NCBI GenBank assembly: GCA_012513915.1
Contig: JAAZBG010000036.1
Span: 1-62,896, forward strand
Length of the DNA stretch: 62,896 nucleotides
Direction of reading: 5' to 3'
Source: Fibrobacter sp.
GTDB taxonomy: Bacteria; Fibrobacterota; Chitinivibrionia; Chitinivibrionales; Chitinispirillaceae
The notes below the pieces were generated by a model, which was not told the origin of the DNA, made no database searches, and saw only the letters and a program-made list of their open reading frames with translations. The position numbers and the translations under genes are program-made. Positions 8,864 through 18,279 of the stretch are shown piece after piece (position 1 is the first letter of the stretch; each line of letters begins with the position of its first letter).

Positions 8864-10384
8864 ATGTTTACTGCCGGTTTTGACAATCAGCGTTATCTGG
8901 ATGAACAAAGCAAAATGATTCTTGAACGGATCCGGAAATTTGATAATAAACTCTATCTTGAATTTGGCGGTAAAATACTGTTTGACCTTCATGCAGCGAG
9001 AATTCTTCCCGGTTTTGATCCCAATGCAAAGATGCGTTTACTTCAGGAGCTTCAGAAGCACGCACATGTTGATGTTATTCTCACAATCTTCGCCGGTGAT
9101 ATTGAACGTAAAAAAATGAGAGCAGATTTCGGAATTACCTACGATGTTGATGCGCAGAAACAGATCGATGATTTTGCTGAATGGGGAATTTCAATCGGGT
9201 CGGTCGTTATTACCCGTTATGAGGATCAGCCCGCTGCAAACCTTTTTCGTAACAAGCTCGAACGCAGAGGTATCAGGGTTTACACACACAGAAAGACAAA
9301 AGGGTATCCCAATGATGTTGACATGATCGTAAGCGATGAAGGCTACGGGGCAAATCCACATATCGAAACAACCGCACCTCTTGTAATTGTAACCGGTCCG
9401 GGTCCTAACAGCGGAAAACTTGCTACATGCCTTTCACAACTGTATCATGATCATAAAAACAACATCCGTTCCGGATATGCAAAATTCGAGACATTTCCAA
9501 TATGGAATATTCCTCTTAAACATCCTGTAAATATTGCCTATGAAGCCGCCACCGCTGAAATACGGGATTATAACTGCATTGATCATTTTCATCTTGACGC
9601 CTACAACATACCCTCAATAAATTACAACCGCGACATGGAAGTGTTCCCGGTTGTACGAAGAATACTTCAAAAAATTACCGGGAGCAACGAAGTATACAAA
9701 TCACCGACTGATATGGGTGTCAACTGTGCCGGTAAAGGAATTATCAACGATCAGATTGTCCGTGAAGCATCAAAACAGGAGATTATACGCCGCTATTTCC
9801 GGTATTCCTGCGAATATGTAATGGGTCTTGTTGACAAAGAAGCTGTTGACAGAGTAACATCACTGCTTAAAGAACTTGGCATTGAACTTGAAGACCGCCC
9901 GGTTGTGAAGCCAGCTCGCGAAGCTGCCATTGAATGTGAAAAAAACGGTAAAGGCAATGAGGGAATTTTTTGCGGGGCTGCCATTGAACTTACCGATGGC
10001 ACCATTATTACAGGGAAAAATTCCGAACTCATGCATGCATCATCGGCACTTGTCCTTAATGCGCTCAAGCATCTGGCACAGATACCCGACAAAATCCACC
10101 TGCTCCCGCCTATTATCACTGCGTCAATCTGTCACCTTAAAAAGGTGATTCTGAGGGGAAAAAAGGTCAATCTTGACCTTGAGGAAACACTTATTGCGTT
10201 AAGTATCAGTGCGATCAGCAATCCTATTGCATCTGAAGCAATGGAGAAGATCAAGGAACTACGTGGCTGCGAAGTACATATGACACATATGCCTACGCCC
10301 GGTGATGAAGCCGGACTGAGAAAACTGGGTGTCAACCTTACCAGTGAGCCGGAGTTTGCAAGTAAATCTCTTTTTATCAATTGA
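8864..10384 (+). CDS. DUF1846 family protein
   Basis: A 506-residue cytosolic protein of the DUF1846 family, recognised by its opening FDNQRYLDEQSKMILERI, the KLYLEFGGK motif, HAARILPGFDP, and VIVTGPGPNSGKLATCLSQL with a P-loop-like stretch. Length matches the family (about 500). GTG at 8834 would add ten residues absent from relatives. The ATG at 8864 has GGAG seven bases upstream and is preferred. The biochemical role of the family is not established to my knowledge. It is divergent from metK and followed by larC on the other strand, so no operon partner hints at function. Confidence 0.85.
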   Translation: MFTAGFDNQRYLDEQSKMILERIRKFDNKLYLEFGGKILFDLHAARILPGFDPNAKMRLLQELQKHAHVDVILTIFAGDIERKKMRADFGITYDVDAQKQIDDFAEWGISIGSVVITRYEDQPAANLFRNKLERRGIRVYTHRKTKGYPNDVDMIVSDEGYGANPHIETTAPLVIVTGPGPNSGKLATCLSQLYHDHKNNIRSGYAKFETFPIWNIPLKHPVNIAYEAATAEIRDYNCIDHFHLDAYNIPSINYNRDMEVFPVVRRILQKITGSNEVYKSPTDMGVNCAGKGIINDQIVREASKQEIIRRYFRYSCEYVMGLVDKEAVDRVTSLLKELGIELEDRPVVKPAREAAIECEKNGKGNEGIFCGAAIELTDGTIITGKNSELMHASSALVLNALKHLAQIPDKIHLLPPIITASICHLKKVILRGKKVNLDLEETLIALSISAISNPIASEAMEKIKELRGCEVHMTHMPTPGDEAGLRKLGVNLTSEPEFASKSLFIN

Positions 10385-10483
10385 CAACAACCGGACACCG
10401 AGCGAAGCCGAGGTGCCCGGTTATACGCCAGCTCACACCCGAAATCACAAAACGTTTTTCCGGGCAGGTTCAATTAAAACTTG

Positions 10484-11635
10484 CTATTTTCCGGCTGCAT
10501 ACTCTTCCATTAGATCAATCAGCGGCTGATTGCGCTCTTTTGACAACGTACTCAGAGCTTCATATTCGAGCTTTGTAAAGGATTTCCCTTTATATTCACA
10601 GACTTTTTCTGTAAGTTCATGTCCGCAGAAATTCACCTGTCTGAACGATCTGACCGCAATTGCCCGCTGCATCCTTTGAATCCTTACACCAAGAGTTCTG
10701 GTTTGTACTATAATTTGATCGATAAGCGCCTGATATCCGTTTACTGATGCAATTACCGAAAGACGGTATGCCGGTCTCCCTTTTTTCATGTACAGTGGTA
10801 TCCAGGATACATCAAGTGCACCATTATCGAGCAGAACCTGTGCCGTATAACCCATAATTTCACCGCTGATATGATCCATATCCGTTTCAAGCACGATGAT
10901 TTCTTCAATAGTGTTATCTGCATTTTCTTCAATAATGAATGCGCGAAGGATATTTGGATGATTATCAAACCGTTTTGTACCGCAGCTGCACCCGATTGAC
11001 ATAACAGTACCTGCCATACCTTTTTTTTGTTTGCCAAGTACCGTAAGAAGTGCTGCCCCGGTTGGAGTCACGAGCTCAGTGGGAACATCAATGATTTTCA
11101 GATCAAAACCTTTTATTAACATTGCTGTCGCAGGAACTGGAACCGGGATCACTCCATGCGCGGTTTTTACCGTCCCGTGGCCATCGGTAATAGTCGAAAA
11201 TTCAACACTGTCGACACCAAGATACTCAAGACCAAGCACGACACCGGTAATGTCAAGAATTGTATCAACCGCACCGATCTCGTGAAAATGAATATGATGT
11301 TTGTCAACGCCATGAACTTTTGCCTCTGCTTCAGCGATGGCATTCAGTACAGTTTCACACTTTGTATACACACTATCACTGAATCCACCGGCTTTAATTA
11401 TATCAAGAATCTGATGCAGATGACGATATTCGTGTGAATGTTCGAACTTCGGATCAATCAGAGTACATTGAATCCCATTTCTGTCAACTTTCTCTGCTGT
11501 CAGATGAATATGTTCAAGCGGCATTTTAGCATATTGTTCATTAAGAAATGCAACCGGAACGCCAAGATCAACCAGTGATGCAAGCAGCATATCACCGCTC
11601 GCACCGCTGACGATATCGAAATAAATTTTTTTCAT
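10484..11635 (-). CDS. larC: nickel pincer cofactor biosynthesis protein LarC (DUF111)
   Basis: A 383-residue LarC. The family start IYFDIVSGASGDMLLASL, HHIHFHEIGAVDTILDITG (about 110-128) and PTPTELVTPTGAAL-type motif (VPTELVTPTGAALL) are all present. LarC inserts nickel into the pyridinium pincer cofactor of lactate racemase and related enzymes, using CTP. The larB and larE partners are not in the window. The frame extends 14 residues upstream to 11677, but those Gly/Arg codons are translated repeat DNA. The ATG at 11635 with AGAGG just upstream is the real start. Unlike the Lactobacillus gene, it is a single uninterrupted frame. Confidence 0.9.
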   Translation of the reverse strand: MKKIYFDIVSGASGDMLLASLVDLGVPVAFLNEQYAKMPLEHIHLTAEKVDRNGIQCTLIDPKFEHSHEYRHLHQILDIIKAGGFSDSVYTKCETVLNAIAEAEAKVHGVDKHHIHFHEIGAVDTILDITGVVLGLEYLGVDSVEFSTITDGHGTVKTAHGVIPVPVPATAMLIKGFDLKIIDVPTELVTPTGAALLTVLGKQKKGMAGTVMSIGCSCGTKRFDNHPNILRAFIIEENADNTIEEIIVLETDMDHISGEIMGYTAQVLLDNGALDVSWIPLYMKKGRPAYRLSVIASVNGYQALIDQIIVQTRTLGVRIQRMQRAIAVRSFRQVNFCGHELTEKVCEYKGKSFTKLEYEALSTLSKERNQPLIDLMEEYAAGK

Positions 11636-11639
11636 TTGA

Positions 11640-11696
11640 CCTCTCCCCTGACCTCTCCCCCCAGCCCCCTCTCCCACAAAGAGAGGGGGAGCTGAA
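11640..11696. repeat. dispersed C/G-rich palindromic repeat, copy R1
   Basis: CCCCCTCTC pairs with GAGAGGGGG across a 7-base loop, preceded by CCTCTCCCC units. Related copies lie at 19576-19614, 20201-20265 and 42878-42920. This copy lies directly in front of larC, and its edge provides that gene's ribosome binding site. Confidence 0.85.
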
Positions 11697-11711
11697 TTGG
11701 GTTTTGTACCT

Positions 11712-11755
11712 TTTTACTACTTACTACGTGCTACTTGCTACGTGCTACTAATATA
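11712..11755. repeat. short tandem repeat upstream of rsgA
   Basis: TACTACGTGCTACTTGC is followed by another CTACGTGCTACT. It is low-complexity DNA inside the apparent N-terminal extension of rsgA, which argues against that extension being translated. Confidence 0.6.
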
Positions 11756-11774
11756 TATTAGATTCTACATTCAA

Positions 11775-12707
11775 ATGATTTTCATCTTCTCAGGAGTGAT
11801 ACCATACTTGGAAAGCCGCGGGCGGGTTGTTGAGGAACAGAAGAACTATTTTCTGGTGGACACAAATCAGGGTATAATTCGCTGTGTACTCAAGGGAACA
11901 CTAAAAAAAGTCAGGGCCAGAATCTGTGCCGGAGATCTGGTTCAAATTACAGTCACCAATAACGATTCTCTTGATGGCATAATCACGAACGTTGAGGAAC
12001 GCACCAGCTATATCCGGCGTCCTGCACTTGCAAATCTTACACAGATTGTACTTGTAGCAACATTGAAATCCCCGCACCTTGATCTTGAATCGATTGATAG
12101 AATGCTGTTCAGTGCTGAAGCGTACGGGATAAAGCCGCTTCTGGTTTTTAATAAAGTAGACCTTTTGAGTGACAGTGAATCAAAAGAACTTGATGCAATA
12201 ATCTCCCTGTATCAGAGATGCGGATACAGCTCCCTTAAAACATCTGCAGAAACGGGCATCGGCATTGAACGACTAAAAGAGTTCTGCGAGAGGGAGATCA
12301 GTGCATTCAGTGGTTTATCCGGAGTGGGAAAAAGTACCCTGTTGTCAAAAATATTCCCCGATATCCATTTTCGCATCGGTGAGGTCAGCGGGATCAGGGG
12401 ACGCGGTACCCATACGACTACGAATATTATTATACATCGGTATAAAGAAGACAGCTATATTGCCGACACACCGGGCCTGTCATTTATTGATATACCAGAA
12501 ATTTCCGAAGAATCGACAGGTGCCTATTTTCCTGAAATTGCTGCCTGCATCGGTATGTGCAGATTCAACAATTGCATTCATGACAATGAACCAGGGTGTG
12601 AGGTTCTTCAAAGAATAAACAGTGGCCAAATTGCAGCATCCCGCAGAGATCATTACCTAAAGATATACAGTGAAATGAAAGTTATCAGGAAGCAGTACCG
12701 AAAATAA
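11775..12707 (+). CDS. rsgA: ribosome small-subunit-dependent GTPase A
   Basis: RsgA helps mature the 30S subunit. The OB fold (RGRVVEEQKNYFLVDTNQG onward) is followed by a circularly permuted GTPase: FNKVDL (G4), then GLSGVGKSTLL (G1), then DTPG (G3). A C-terminal zinc site reads CRFNNCIHDNEPGC. All key residues are present. The frame opens at 11697 with a hydrophobic stretch made from repeat DNA, so ATG 11775 is used here. A TTG at 11808 with AGGAG eleven bases before it is a reasonable alternative and would start closer to the OB fold. Confidence 0.92.
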   Translation: MIFIFSGVIPYLESRGRVVEEQKNYFLVDTNQGIIRCVLKGTLKKVRARICAGDLVQITVTNNDSLDGIITNVEERTSYIRRPALANLTQIVLVATLKSPHLDLESIDRMLFSAEAYGIKPLLVFNKVDLLSDSESKELDAIISLYQRCGYSSLKTSAETGIGIERLKEFCEREISAFSGLSGVGKSTLLSKIFPDIHFRIGEVSGIRGRGTHTTTNIIIHRYKEDSYIADTPGLSFIDIPEISEESTGAYFPEIAACIGMCRFNNCIHDNEPGCEVLQRINSGQIAASRRDHYLKIYSEMKVIRKQYRK

Positions 12708-12843
12708 GATATAAAATTGCTATACCCATGCAGTATGACAATCAGACAAAGCATACCTGCCTCCAAAGCAGCGTTCGTCTGGGAATACCATCATAATGCA
12801 GTGTCAATCAGTTTCTAATTTGCTGAAATCATTACAAATACCC

Positions 12844-12872
12844 TTTATTTATTTCAAAAATTAATCTATAAT
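12844..12872 (+). promoter_or_regulatory. possible promoter of the GGDEF gene
   Basis: A perfect TATAAT lies at 12867-12872, 42 bases before the ATG. The hexamer 17 bases upstream (TTTATT, 12844-12849) is a poor -35, so this is tentative. Confidence 0.35.
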
Positions 12873-12914
12873 ATAGACATGTTGCATCGATAACGCATTT
12901 CCAAGCGAGTCTTA

Positions 12915-14051
12915 ATGCATTTTTCTCTATTTCGTGACAAATCAGCTACTTACATGAGCATTTCATGGCAGCGCCTGATTCTTATCTGTACTATTACCTT
13001 TCTTGTTCACGCCTCGCTGCTTACACTCGTATTCCTGTTTCACAACTGGTTTTTACTTGCTGGAATCATCGTGATACTACTTTTGCACTATGTGTATATA
13101 GTTTTCTGGTTGAAAACAAAATCTAACCAATTTGTGCAAAAAATCAACAAATTAACGATGATTACCCGCCGTTTTCAGAATATTTCCAAATACTTTGAAT
13201 CGATTCTTCAGGATTCCACCGATATCATTTTGTCCATAGATACTGAAGGGTACATTCTCAAATTCAACCGTGGCGCACAACTTCATTTCGGGTACTCTCA
13301 GGAGGAGATTGTCGGAAAAGCGTTCAGGTTTCTTTTTGCGAATGAATCTGACGAATTGAAAATTATCAATTCTGTTTTGCTCAATGGTAAATCGATTGAT
13401 GAGGAGATTCCCCTGCGCACCTCAGATGGCTCGATAATTCTTGTAAATATGAGCGTTTCAGAGATGAAAAGTGATAATAACCAGATTATCGGTATGGTGG
13501 TGACTGCAAAGGATATCACTGAAAAGAAAAAACTTGAAATGGAACTTGTAAAGAAAAACGAACTTCTCAGCAAACTTGCTATCACCGACAGTCTGACAGG
13601 GCTCTACAACTCCCGTCACTTCCATGACCAGATCAAGCGTGAACTTTCACGTCTTAAGCGTAATCCCGACCGAAAACTCTCTCTCATTCTGCTTGATATC
13701 GATCACTTCAAGGATCTTAACGATACTGAAGGGCATCAGATGGGTGATCAGGTTTTGAAATCACTTGGTCAGGTAATCAAAGTATGTATCAGAAGCGATA
13801 TTGACAGCGGCTACCGGTATGGTGGTGATGAGTTTGTGATAGTTCTGCCGGACACAGATAAGAATCAGGCGTTCATTGCAGCTGACAGAATACAGAAGCA
13901 GTTTCAGGCGTTTAAATTTGGAAAAACAAGCCTTTCTATGGGTATCTCCGAAGCTATCAGTGGTGAAGAAGAACAGACGCTTGTGAAGCGCACCGATGAG
14001 GCGATGTACCAATCGAAGCATAAAGGTAAAGCGCGTATCACCGTAATTTGA
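12915..14051 (+). CDS. membrane-anchored PAS-GGDEF diguanylate cyclase
   Basis: A 378-residue signalling protein. Two membrane helices (about 19-41 and 45-68) are followed by a short linker helix, a PAS domain (about 92-210, with NRGAQLHFGYSQEEIVGK) and a GGDEF domain ending at the C-terminus. The active-site motif YGGDEF is intact (GGDEF about 303-307), so c-di-GMP synthesis is expected. The usual RxxD inhibitory site five residues upstream is not canonical: Ser stands where Arg should be, although an Arg is one residue earlier, so product inhibition may be weak. The gene appears monocistronic. A second Met at residue 14 is a possible start. The PAS ligand cannot be read from the sequence. 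Confidence 0.9.
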   Translation: MHFSLFRDKSATYMSISWQRLILICTITFLVHASLLTLVFLFHNWFLLAGIIVILLLHYVYIVFWLKTKSNQFVQKINKLTMITRRFQNISKYFESILQDSTDIILSIDTEGYILKFNRGAQLHFGYSQEEIVGKAFRFLFANESDELKIINSVLLNGKSIDEEIPLRTSDGSIILVNMSVSEMKSDNNQIIGMVVTAKDITEKKKLEMELVKKNELLSKLAITDSLTGLYNSRHFHDQIKRELSRLKRNPDRKLSLILLDIDHFKDLNDTEGHQMGDQVLKSLGQVIKVCIRSDIDSGYRYGGDEFVIVLPDTDKNQAFIAADRIQKQFQAFKFGKTSLSMGISEAISGEEEQTLVKRTDEAMYQSKHKGKARITVI

Positions 14052-14411
14052 ATTTTTATTCCAATAAGTGTTGCTGCAAAAAATGTATAACTCTTCCAAC
14101 CGCACATAACAAAAGTGTTTCGTCCTTAATTCATCTGAAAGGTCTACAGATAATTATATTTACACCTGAAGCGCAACAAATTCCTTCATTGCTAATCTTC
14201 TGCACACACAAAAACGTGTAACACAATGTTTTATCATATACAACCGGTTTGATAAATCAATCATCCCATAGTACTGAAAACAATTGGAACCGCTGACCTG
14301 CCACTAACGGAACACTCTTTGCAGTAATTTTCGTGTTTGAAATATTGTATATTCTGGTGTGTAATTAAAACTGACATGTGGTTTTCGGTGACCTGAAATT
14401 GTGGGGTGTGC
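14052..14411. other. gene-free stretch
   Basis: 360 bases with no credible frame, terminator or repeat. It must hold the promoter of the secreted-protein pair that follows; I cannot place it with confidence. Confidence 0.35.
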
Positions 14412-15317
14412 ATGAATTTGATGAAAATGTTTTTAAGTGTTGTTATTCTGACTGCATCCAGCGGAATCGCTCAAATGAATGTTACCGAACTTAGTGGCGA
14501 ACTTAGCGAACCATTAACTGCAGATAAAATGTACCACGTTGTTGGTGACATATACGTTCCGCCCGGATCATCAATCTCGATTGAAGCCGGAACGGTTATT
14601 CTCTTTTCTGAATTTACCGGTTTACATGTTCAGGGAACACTGTATGCAAGGGGTTCTGAAACTCAGCCGGTCATTTTTACCTCACAGCATGATTCATCGA
14701 TAATCGGTACAACAACCGTTCCTCCTGCACCTTTTGACTGGAATGGTATTGATATCTATGAAAGTGCGGTTGGTTCAGAACTGTTCTATTGTACTATTCG
14801 TTATTCTGTGTATGGAATTCACTCTCAAACAGAATATTGCAAAATCACCTCCTCTATTTTTAATTATAATGGAAAGGCAGATTTCACTATCAGGGATATT
14901 CGAAAAGAGATCACTCCAGGGATACCATTTTCATACAGCCCGCTTCAGGATGTAATGCCTAACGTTTCCAATGAAACAGATCTCCTGCCACCTCCGGAAA
15001 CCACTCCTGAAAAGCTGGTGGATGTAATCAATGAAACGCACAAATCAACAGGCAAACAGATTCTGCGCTATGCCGGACTTGCACTTGGTGTTGGTGGCAG
15101 TGCATACTCTGCGATTTCATACTTTACTAAATACAAACCTGCTGCAGATGATTTTAAACAAATTTCTAACCCTGACGAACAAAAAATGCGCACCAATACA
15201 TCAAAAGACTGGAATGATGCCAGAAACAAGCGCAACACATCACTTCTACACACCGTATCCGGAGCTGCAGGTGCAGTTCTGGGCATAGCTTCGTTTTCTC
15301 TGTCTTTTGCTTTTTAA
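14412..15317 (+). CDS. exported protein with beta-helix-like N-terminal half and C-terminal membrane hairpin
   Basis: A 301-residue protein of no recognised family. Residues 1-19 form a signal peptide. Residues about 30-150 have the repeating short strands of a right-handed beta-helix (IYVPPGSSISIEAGTVILFS, then GLHVQGTLYARG). A Pro-rich linker follows. The last 85 residues contain two hydrophobic segments (GLALGVGGSAYSAISYF and a C-terminal GAVLGIASFSLSFAF) around a charged loop, so the C-terminus may insert into a membrane. The ATG at 14412 is chosen over a GTG at 14406. Its stop overlaps the first possible start of the next gene by one base, so the two are almost certainly co-translated and may work together at the cell surface. 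Confidence 0.6.
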   Translation: MNLMKMFLSVVILTASSGIAQMNVTELSGELSEPLTADKMYHVVGDIYVPPGSSISIEAGTVILFSEFTGLHVQGTLYARGSETQPVIFTSQHDSSIIGTTTVPPAPFDWNGIDIYESAVGSELFYCTIRYSVYGIHSQTEYCKITSSIFNYNGKADFTIRDIRKEITPGIPFSYSPLQDVMPNVSNETDLLPPPETTPEKLVDVINETHKSTGKQILRYAGLALGVGGSAYSAISYFTKYKPAADDFKQISNPDEQKMRTNTSKDWNDARNKRNTSLLHTVSGAAGAVLGIASFSLSFAF

Positions 15318-15334
15318 TGCTTAGGAGTTGTCTG

Positions 15335-18187
15335 ATGAACTTTAAAAACCTACTTTGTTTTGCCATCCTTGCAGGAGTTCTGCTATTGGGCCAGGGGTGC
15401 GATAATCCCGCAAACCCATTTCTTGACACAGATCGTGCAGAAGCATCGGTGTATTCAAAATCATTCTCAGATCGTGATACGGTGCAGATCTTTTCCCGCG
15501 AAACGTTGTCTGTCGTCGTATACCTTAAGGAGCATATACGGAGAGTTGATGTTCGTATTCCAAAAAACCGCCTGAGTTCATCAGCAGATACAACTATTCC
15601 ACTTGATGCATTCACAGGTGATCCAGTGAAAGTCGTATTTTCATTCTATGACACAGGATGGCAGAAAATTGAGGTACGATCGCTTCAAAACTCCGGAAAG
15701 GTCACAGTTGAGGAATATTCACTTTATGCACGATCACCACTTTTCCAGAAGACTGTAATAGGCAATATTGGTGATACAATTCAGTTAAAAACCCAGGGCG
15801 TTGATGATGGACAGGTTCTTTATATCTGGGATTTCCATGATGGTACTATTATCAAGGAGGATACAAACCAGGTACAGCACATTTTAAAGAGCCATTTTAC
15901 CAGCACAATTGGCGAGCTATATGTAACTGATCTAAAGTACCGATCACCATCAGTGCCTTTTTCAATTGGGGCACGCTCTGCTACAGCGCTTGACCTTACC
16001 TGTCTCAACGACTCCATTTTTAAGGATTCTGTCTATACAAACCAGACGGACTTTACTTTCAAGATCGCTCTTGACGGAACTGTAAACCTTAAAAGCGCAT
16101 CAATTAATGGCAGCACATTTGATAACGTTACTATTCAGAGTGGATCAGTACAGCTATTCAAAACATTCAACAATCTCGACACACTTACAAAACCAATGAA
16201 AGCGGTGGTCATTGCCGCTGATGAGCGCGGAACATCCGTAGAAAAAACTTTTTATATTCATTTTGATAATAGTGTTGTAACTGAGGTACCTAAAATCATT
16301 ATAAGTGCCCCTGTTTTGTCAAATGATTCCAGTTATGTAATGCAGCCACAACTGGTAATCATTGGGAGAGTAAGCGGAACTATAACAGATGAACAACTCT
16401 ATGTCCAATCATTTGTTAATGTTACGTTCGCTGGTTCACAAAAAATTACACCAGAGAACACTGATTGGACGTTACCGGTGCAACTGCATGACGGATGGAA
16501 TCTGATTCAGCTTGATTTAAGTAAAGACTCATCGGACTTCGGTTCATCAATTGTCACAAAAACGCTGTATATCAACTATAATCCTGATAAACCTGATACG
16601 GATTCACCGGTAATAAATGCTATCAAACTCAACGGTATGCCGATCAGTACGACAAAAAGTACAATGTTCCGTGAAAAAAATCCGATACTTAGTGCACTTG
16701 TATCAGATAACAACCAGGTAGCCTTAGTAACCATCAATGGAGAAAAAGCGACCAGTGATGCAACCGGGGTCTTATTCAGCAAACAGATAACGCTCTCACA
16801 TGACAAGGCTGGTCAGCCATACATCATCTGTGCAGTAGATAGTGTCGGTAATCGTGTATGTGATACCGTTACCATACTCTACAACCGGATTCCAGAAATA
16901 CTCTCCGCCTCAATACCATCAACCATGACCGTTGATTCGGAGTATGCAATCAGCATGAAGGCTGCAGATCCTGATTCTGATGCACTAGTTTCAACACTGA
17001 CAATTAAAGGTACCAACGTTGATACAGTGTTAACACTGGTAGATGGGAGTGTTCGTTGGAAACCGACAATTCAGGATACAGGTGCACTTCAATTGGTGCT
17101 GCATGTATCAGATCCCTTCTTCGAAAGTGCCGACACGACACATATCATACAGGTTCTAAAAAAGTTTGAGGTTCCACGGGTATCGTTTAAAACCACAGCC
17201 GCAGATTTTCCTGATTCGATTGTTGTCGGTACTGCGCTTTCAGTAGTTCTTAAAACGGATACTCTTACTGGTACTCCGCCCTATAAATACACGTTGTTCC
17301 TTAAAAATCCATCAACAAAACTATACGAAGGTACCAACCCGGCTATTTCCTGGAAACCAACAAGAGCCGACGCCGGTGTACAGACGCTTCAGGCAATAGT
17401 CTATGATAATGCCGGCAGTACCGACACTATCACAAAACTTGTTAAAATCATAGCCCATGCCGCAGCGACAGTTGGTATAAAACCGGATACGCTCAGACTT
17501 ACTGAAGGTGGAATGAATGCTTCAGCTATGATCAGGTTAAGCAAACCGCTTGCAGATAGTGTAAAAATATCTTATAAAGTAAACTTTATTACTGCAACAC
17601 GGGCGGATATAAAAATAGATACCATTGGCAGTGTAATATTTAAACCAGGTGACACACTGGCAACAATACAGCTTGATATTGTTGATGATAATACGGCTGA
17701 ATCTGATGAAGTAATATCTATAGAACTTGCATCACTACCAGCATTGTCCGCACACGACAGTCTGGTTATTGATTCTAAAAAGGAACAGGTATTTGTTATT
17801 ATTAAAGATAATGATAGCAATAACGATTCGAAAATTGAGGTAATGCTCCAACCACAACAGACAATCACTGTACCGGAAAACGCTAATCAGACGATTAATG
17901 CTCCTGTAATTATTCTTGATAATGCACTGCCATTTGATCTTACAGTAACTGTTAAATCGACTGCGAACTCCACTGCAACAAAGGGTAAGGATTATACTGT
18001 TCTGGGTGAGGAAATCGTCGTAAAGGCAGGGGTTACATCGTTTTCTCTTGAGTGGAAACCTATTGATGACAGGGAAAAGGAAAAGACTGAGCTTGCCGAA
18101 TTTGAAATTGTAAAAATATCAGATACAACCAAAGCATTTATTTCAAACCAGAGAATTGTCAGAATCGAAATTCCTGACAATGATTAA
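15335..18187 (+). CDS. large surface lipoprotein with Ig-like and two Calx-beta domains
   Basis: A 950-residue lipoprotein: signal peptide with lipobox LLGQGC (Cys22), then many Ig/cadherin-like beta-sandwich segments (for example PEILSASIPSTMTVDSEYAI). Two Calx-beta domains form the C-terminus, at about 710-830 (ending IELASL) and 840-950 (ending RIEIPDND). Calx-beta domains bind calcium and are used as adhesion or spacer modules. An ATG at 15317 exists, but AGGAG at 15323-15327 sits seven bases before ATG 15335, which also gives a classic lipoprotein signal. It follows the beta-helix-like gene without a gap. No catalytic domain is apparent, so a structural or adhesive role is inferred. Confidence 0.75.
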   Translation: MNFKNLLCFAILAGVLLLGQGCDNPANPFLDTDRAEASVYSKSFSDRDTVQIFSRETLSVVVYLKEHIRRVDVRIPKNRLSSSADTTIPLDAFTGDPVKVVFSFYDTGWQKIEVRSLQNSGKVTVEEYSLYARSPLFQKTVIGNIGDTIQLKTQGVDDGQVLYIWDFHDGTIIKEDTNQVQHILKSHFTSTIGELYVTDLKYRSPSVPFSIGARSATALDLTCLNDSIFKDSVYTNQTDFTFKIALDGTVNLKSASINGSTFDNVTIQSGSVQLFKTFNNLDTLTKPMKAVVIAADERGTSVEKTFYIHFDNSVVTEVPKIIISAPVLSNDSSYVMQPQLVIIGRVSGTITDEQLYVQSFVNVTFAGSQKITPENTDWTLPVQLHDGWNLIQLDLSKDSSDFGSSIVTKTLYINYNPDKPDTDSPVINAIKLNGMPISTTKSTMFREKNPILSALVSDNNQVALVTINGEKATSDATGVLFSKQITLSHDKAGQPYIICAVDSVGNRVCDTVTILYNRIPEILSASIPSTMTVDSEYAISMKAADPDSDALVSTLTIKGTNVDTVLTLVDGSVRWKPTIQDTGALQLVLHVSDPFFESADTTHIIQVLKKFEVPRVSFKTTAADFPDSIVVGTALSVVLKTDTLTGTPPYKYTLFLKNPSTKLYEGTNPAISWKPTRADAGVQTLQAIVYDNAGSTDTITKLVKIIAHAAATVGIKPDTLRLTEGGMNASAMIRLSKPLADSVKISYKVNFITATRADIKIDTIGSVIFKPGDTLATIQLDIVDDNTAESDEVISIELASLPALSAHDSLVIDSKKEQVFVIIKDNDSNNDSKIEVMLQPQQTITVPENANQTINAPVIILDNALPFDLTVTVKSTANSTATKGKDYTVLGEEIVVKAGVTSFSLEWKPIDDREKEKTELAEFEIVKISDTTKAFISNQRIVRIEIPDND

Positions 18188-18199
18188 TTTGATGGGATT

Positions 18200-18236
18200 A
18201 AAAAGAGGACAGGCAAGGCAAGCCTTGTCCCTACCC
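18200..18236. repeat. short palindromic element between convergent genes
   Basis: Around CAAGGC-AA-GCCTTG the arms extend imperfectly to GGACAGG and TCCCTAC. It lies between the lipoprotein stop and the trmH stop. It resembles in style the GTAGGGGCAGG palindrome at 42657-42704 and may act as a two-way terminator. Confidence 0.45.
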
Positions 18237-18279
18237 CATGGTTCCGCGTTAACGTCCCTTAATCAGGAACAAATGGGGT

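Noticed and set aside
10132..10473. Antisense frame over the end of the DUF1846 gene
   Set aside because: Shadow of a well-supported gene; Ser/Leu/Arg-rich with no start signal.
11636..11677. Fourteen-residue Gly/Arg-rich N-terminal extension of LarC
   Set aside because: It is translated repeat DNA; LarC relatives start at the IYFDIVSGASGDM segment, and ATG 11635 has its own ribosome binding site.
11697..11774. Hydrophobic N-terminal extension of RsgA that looks like a membrane helix
   Set aside because: It comes from a short tandem repeat (TACGTGCTACT units) and RsgA is a cytosolic protein without such a segment.
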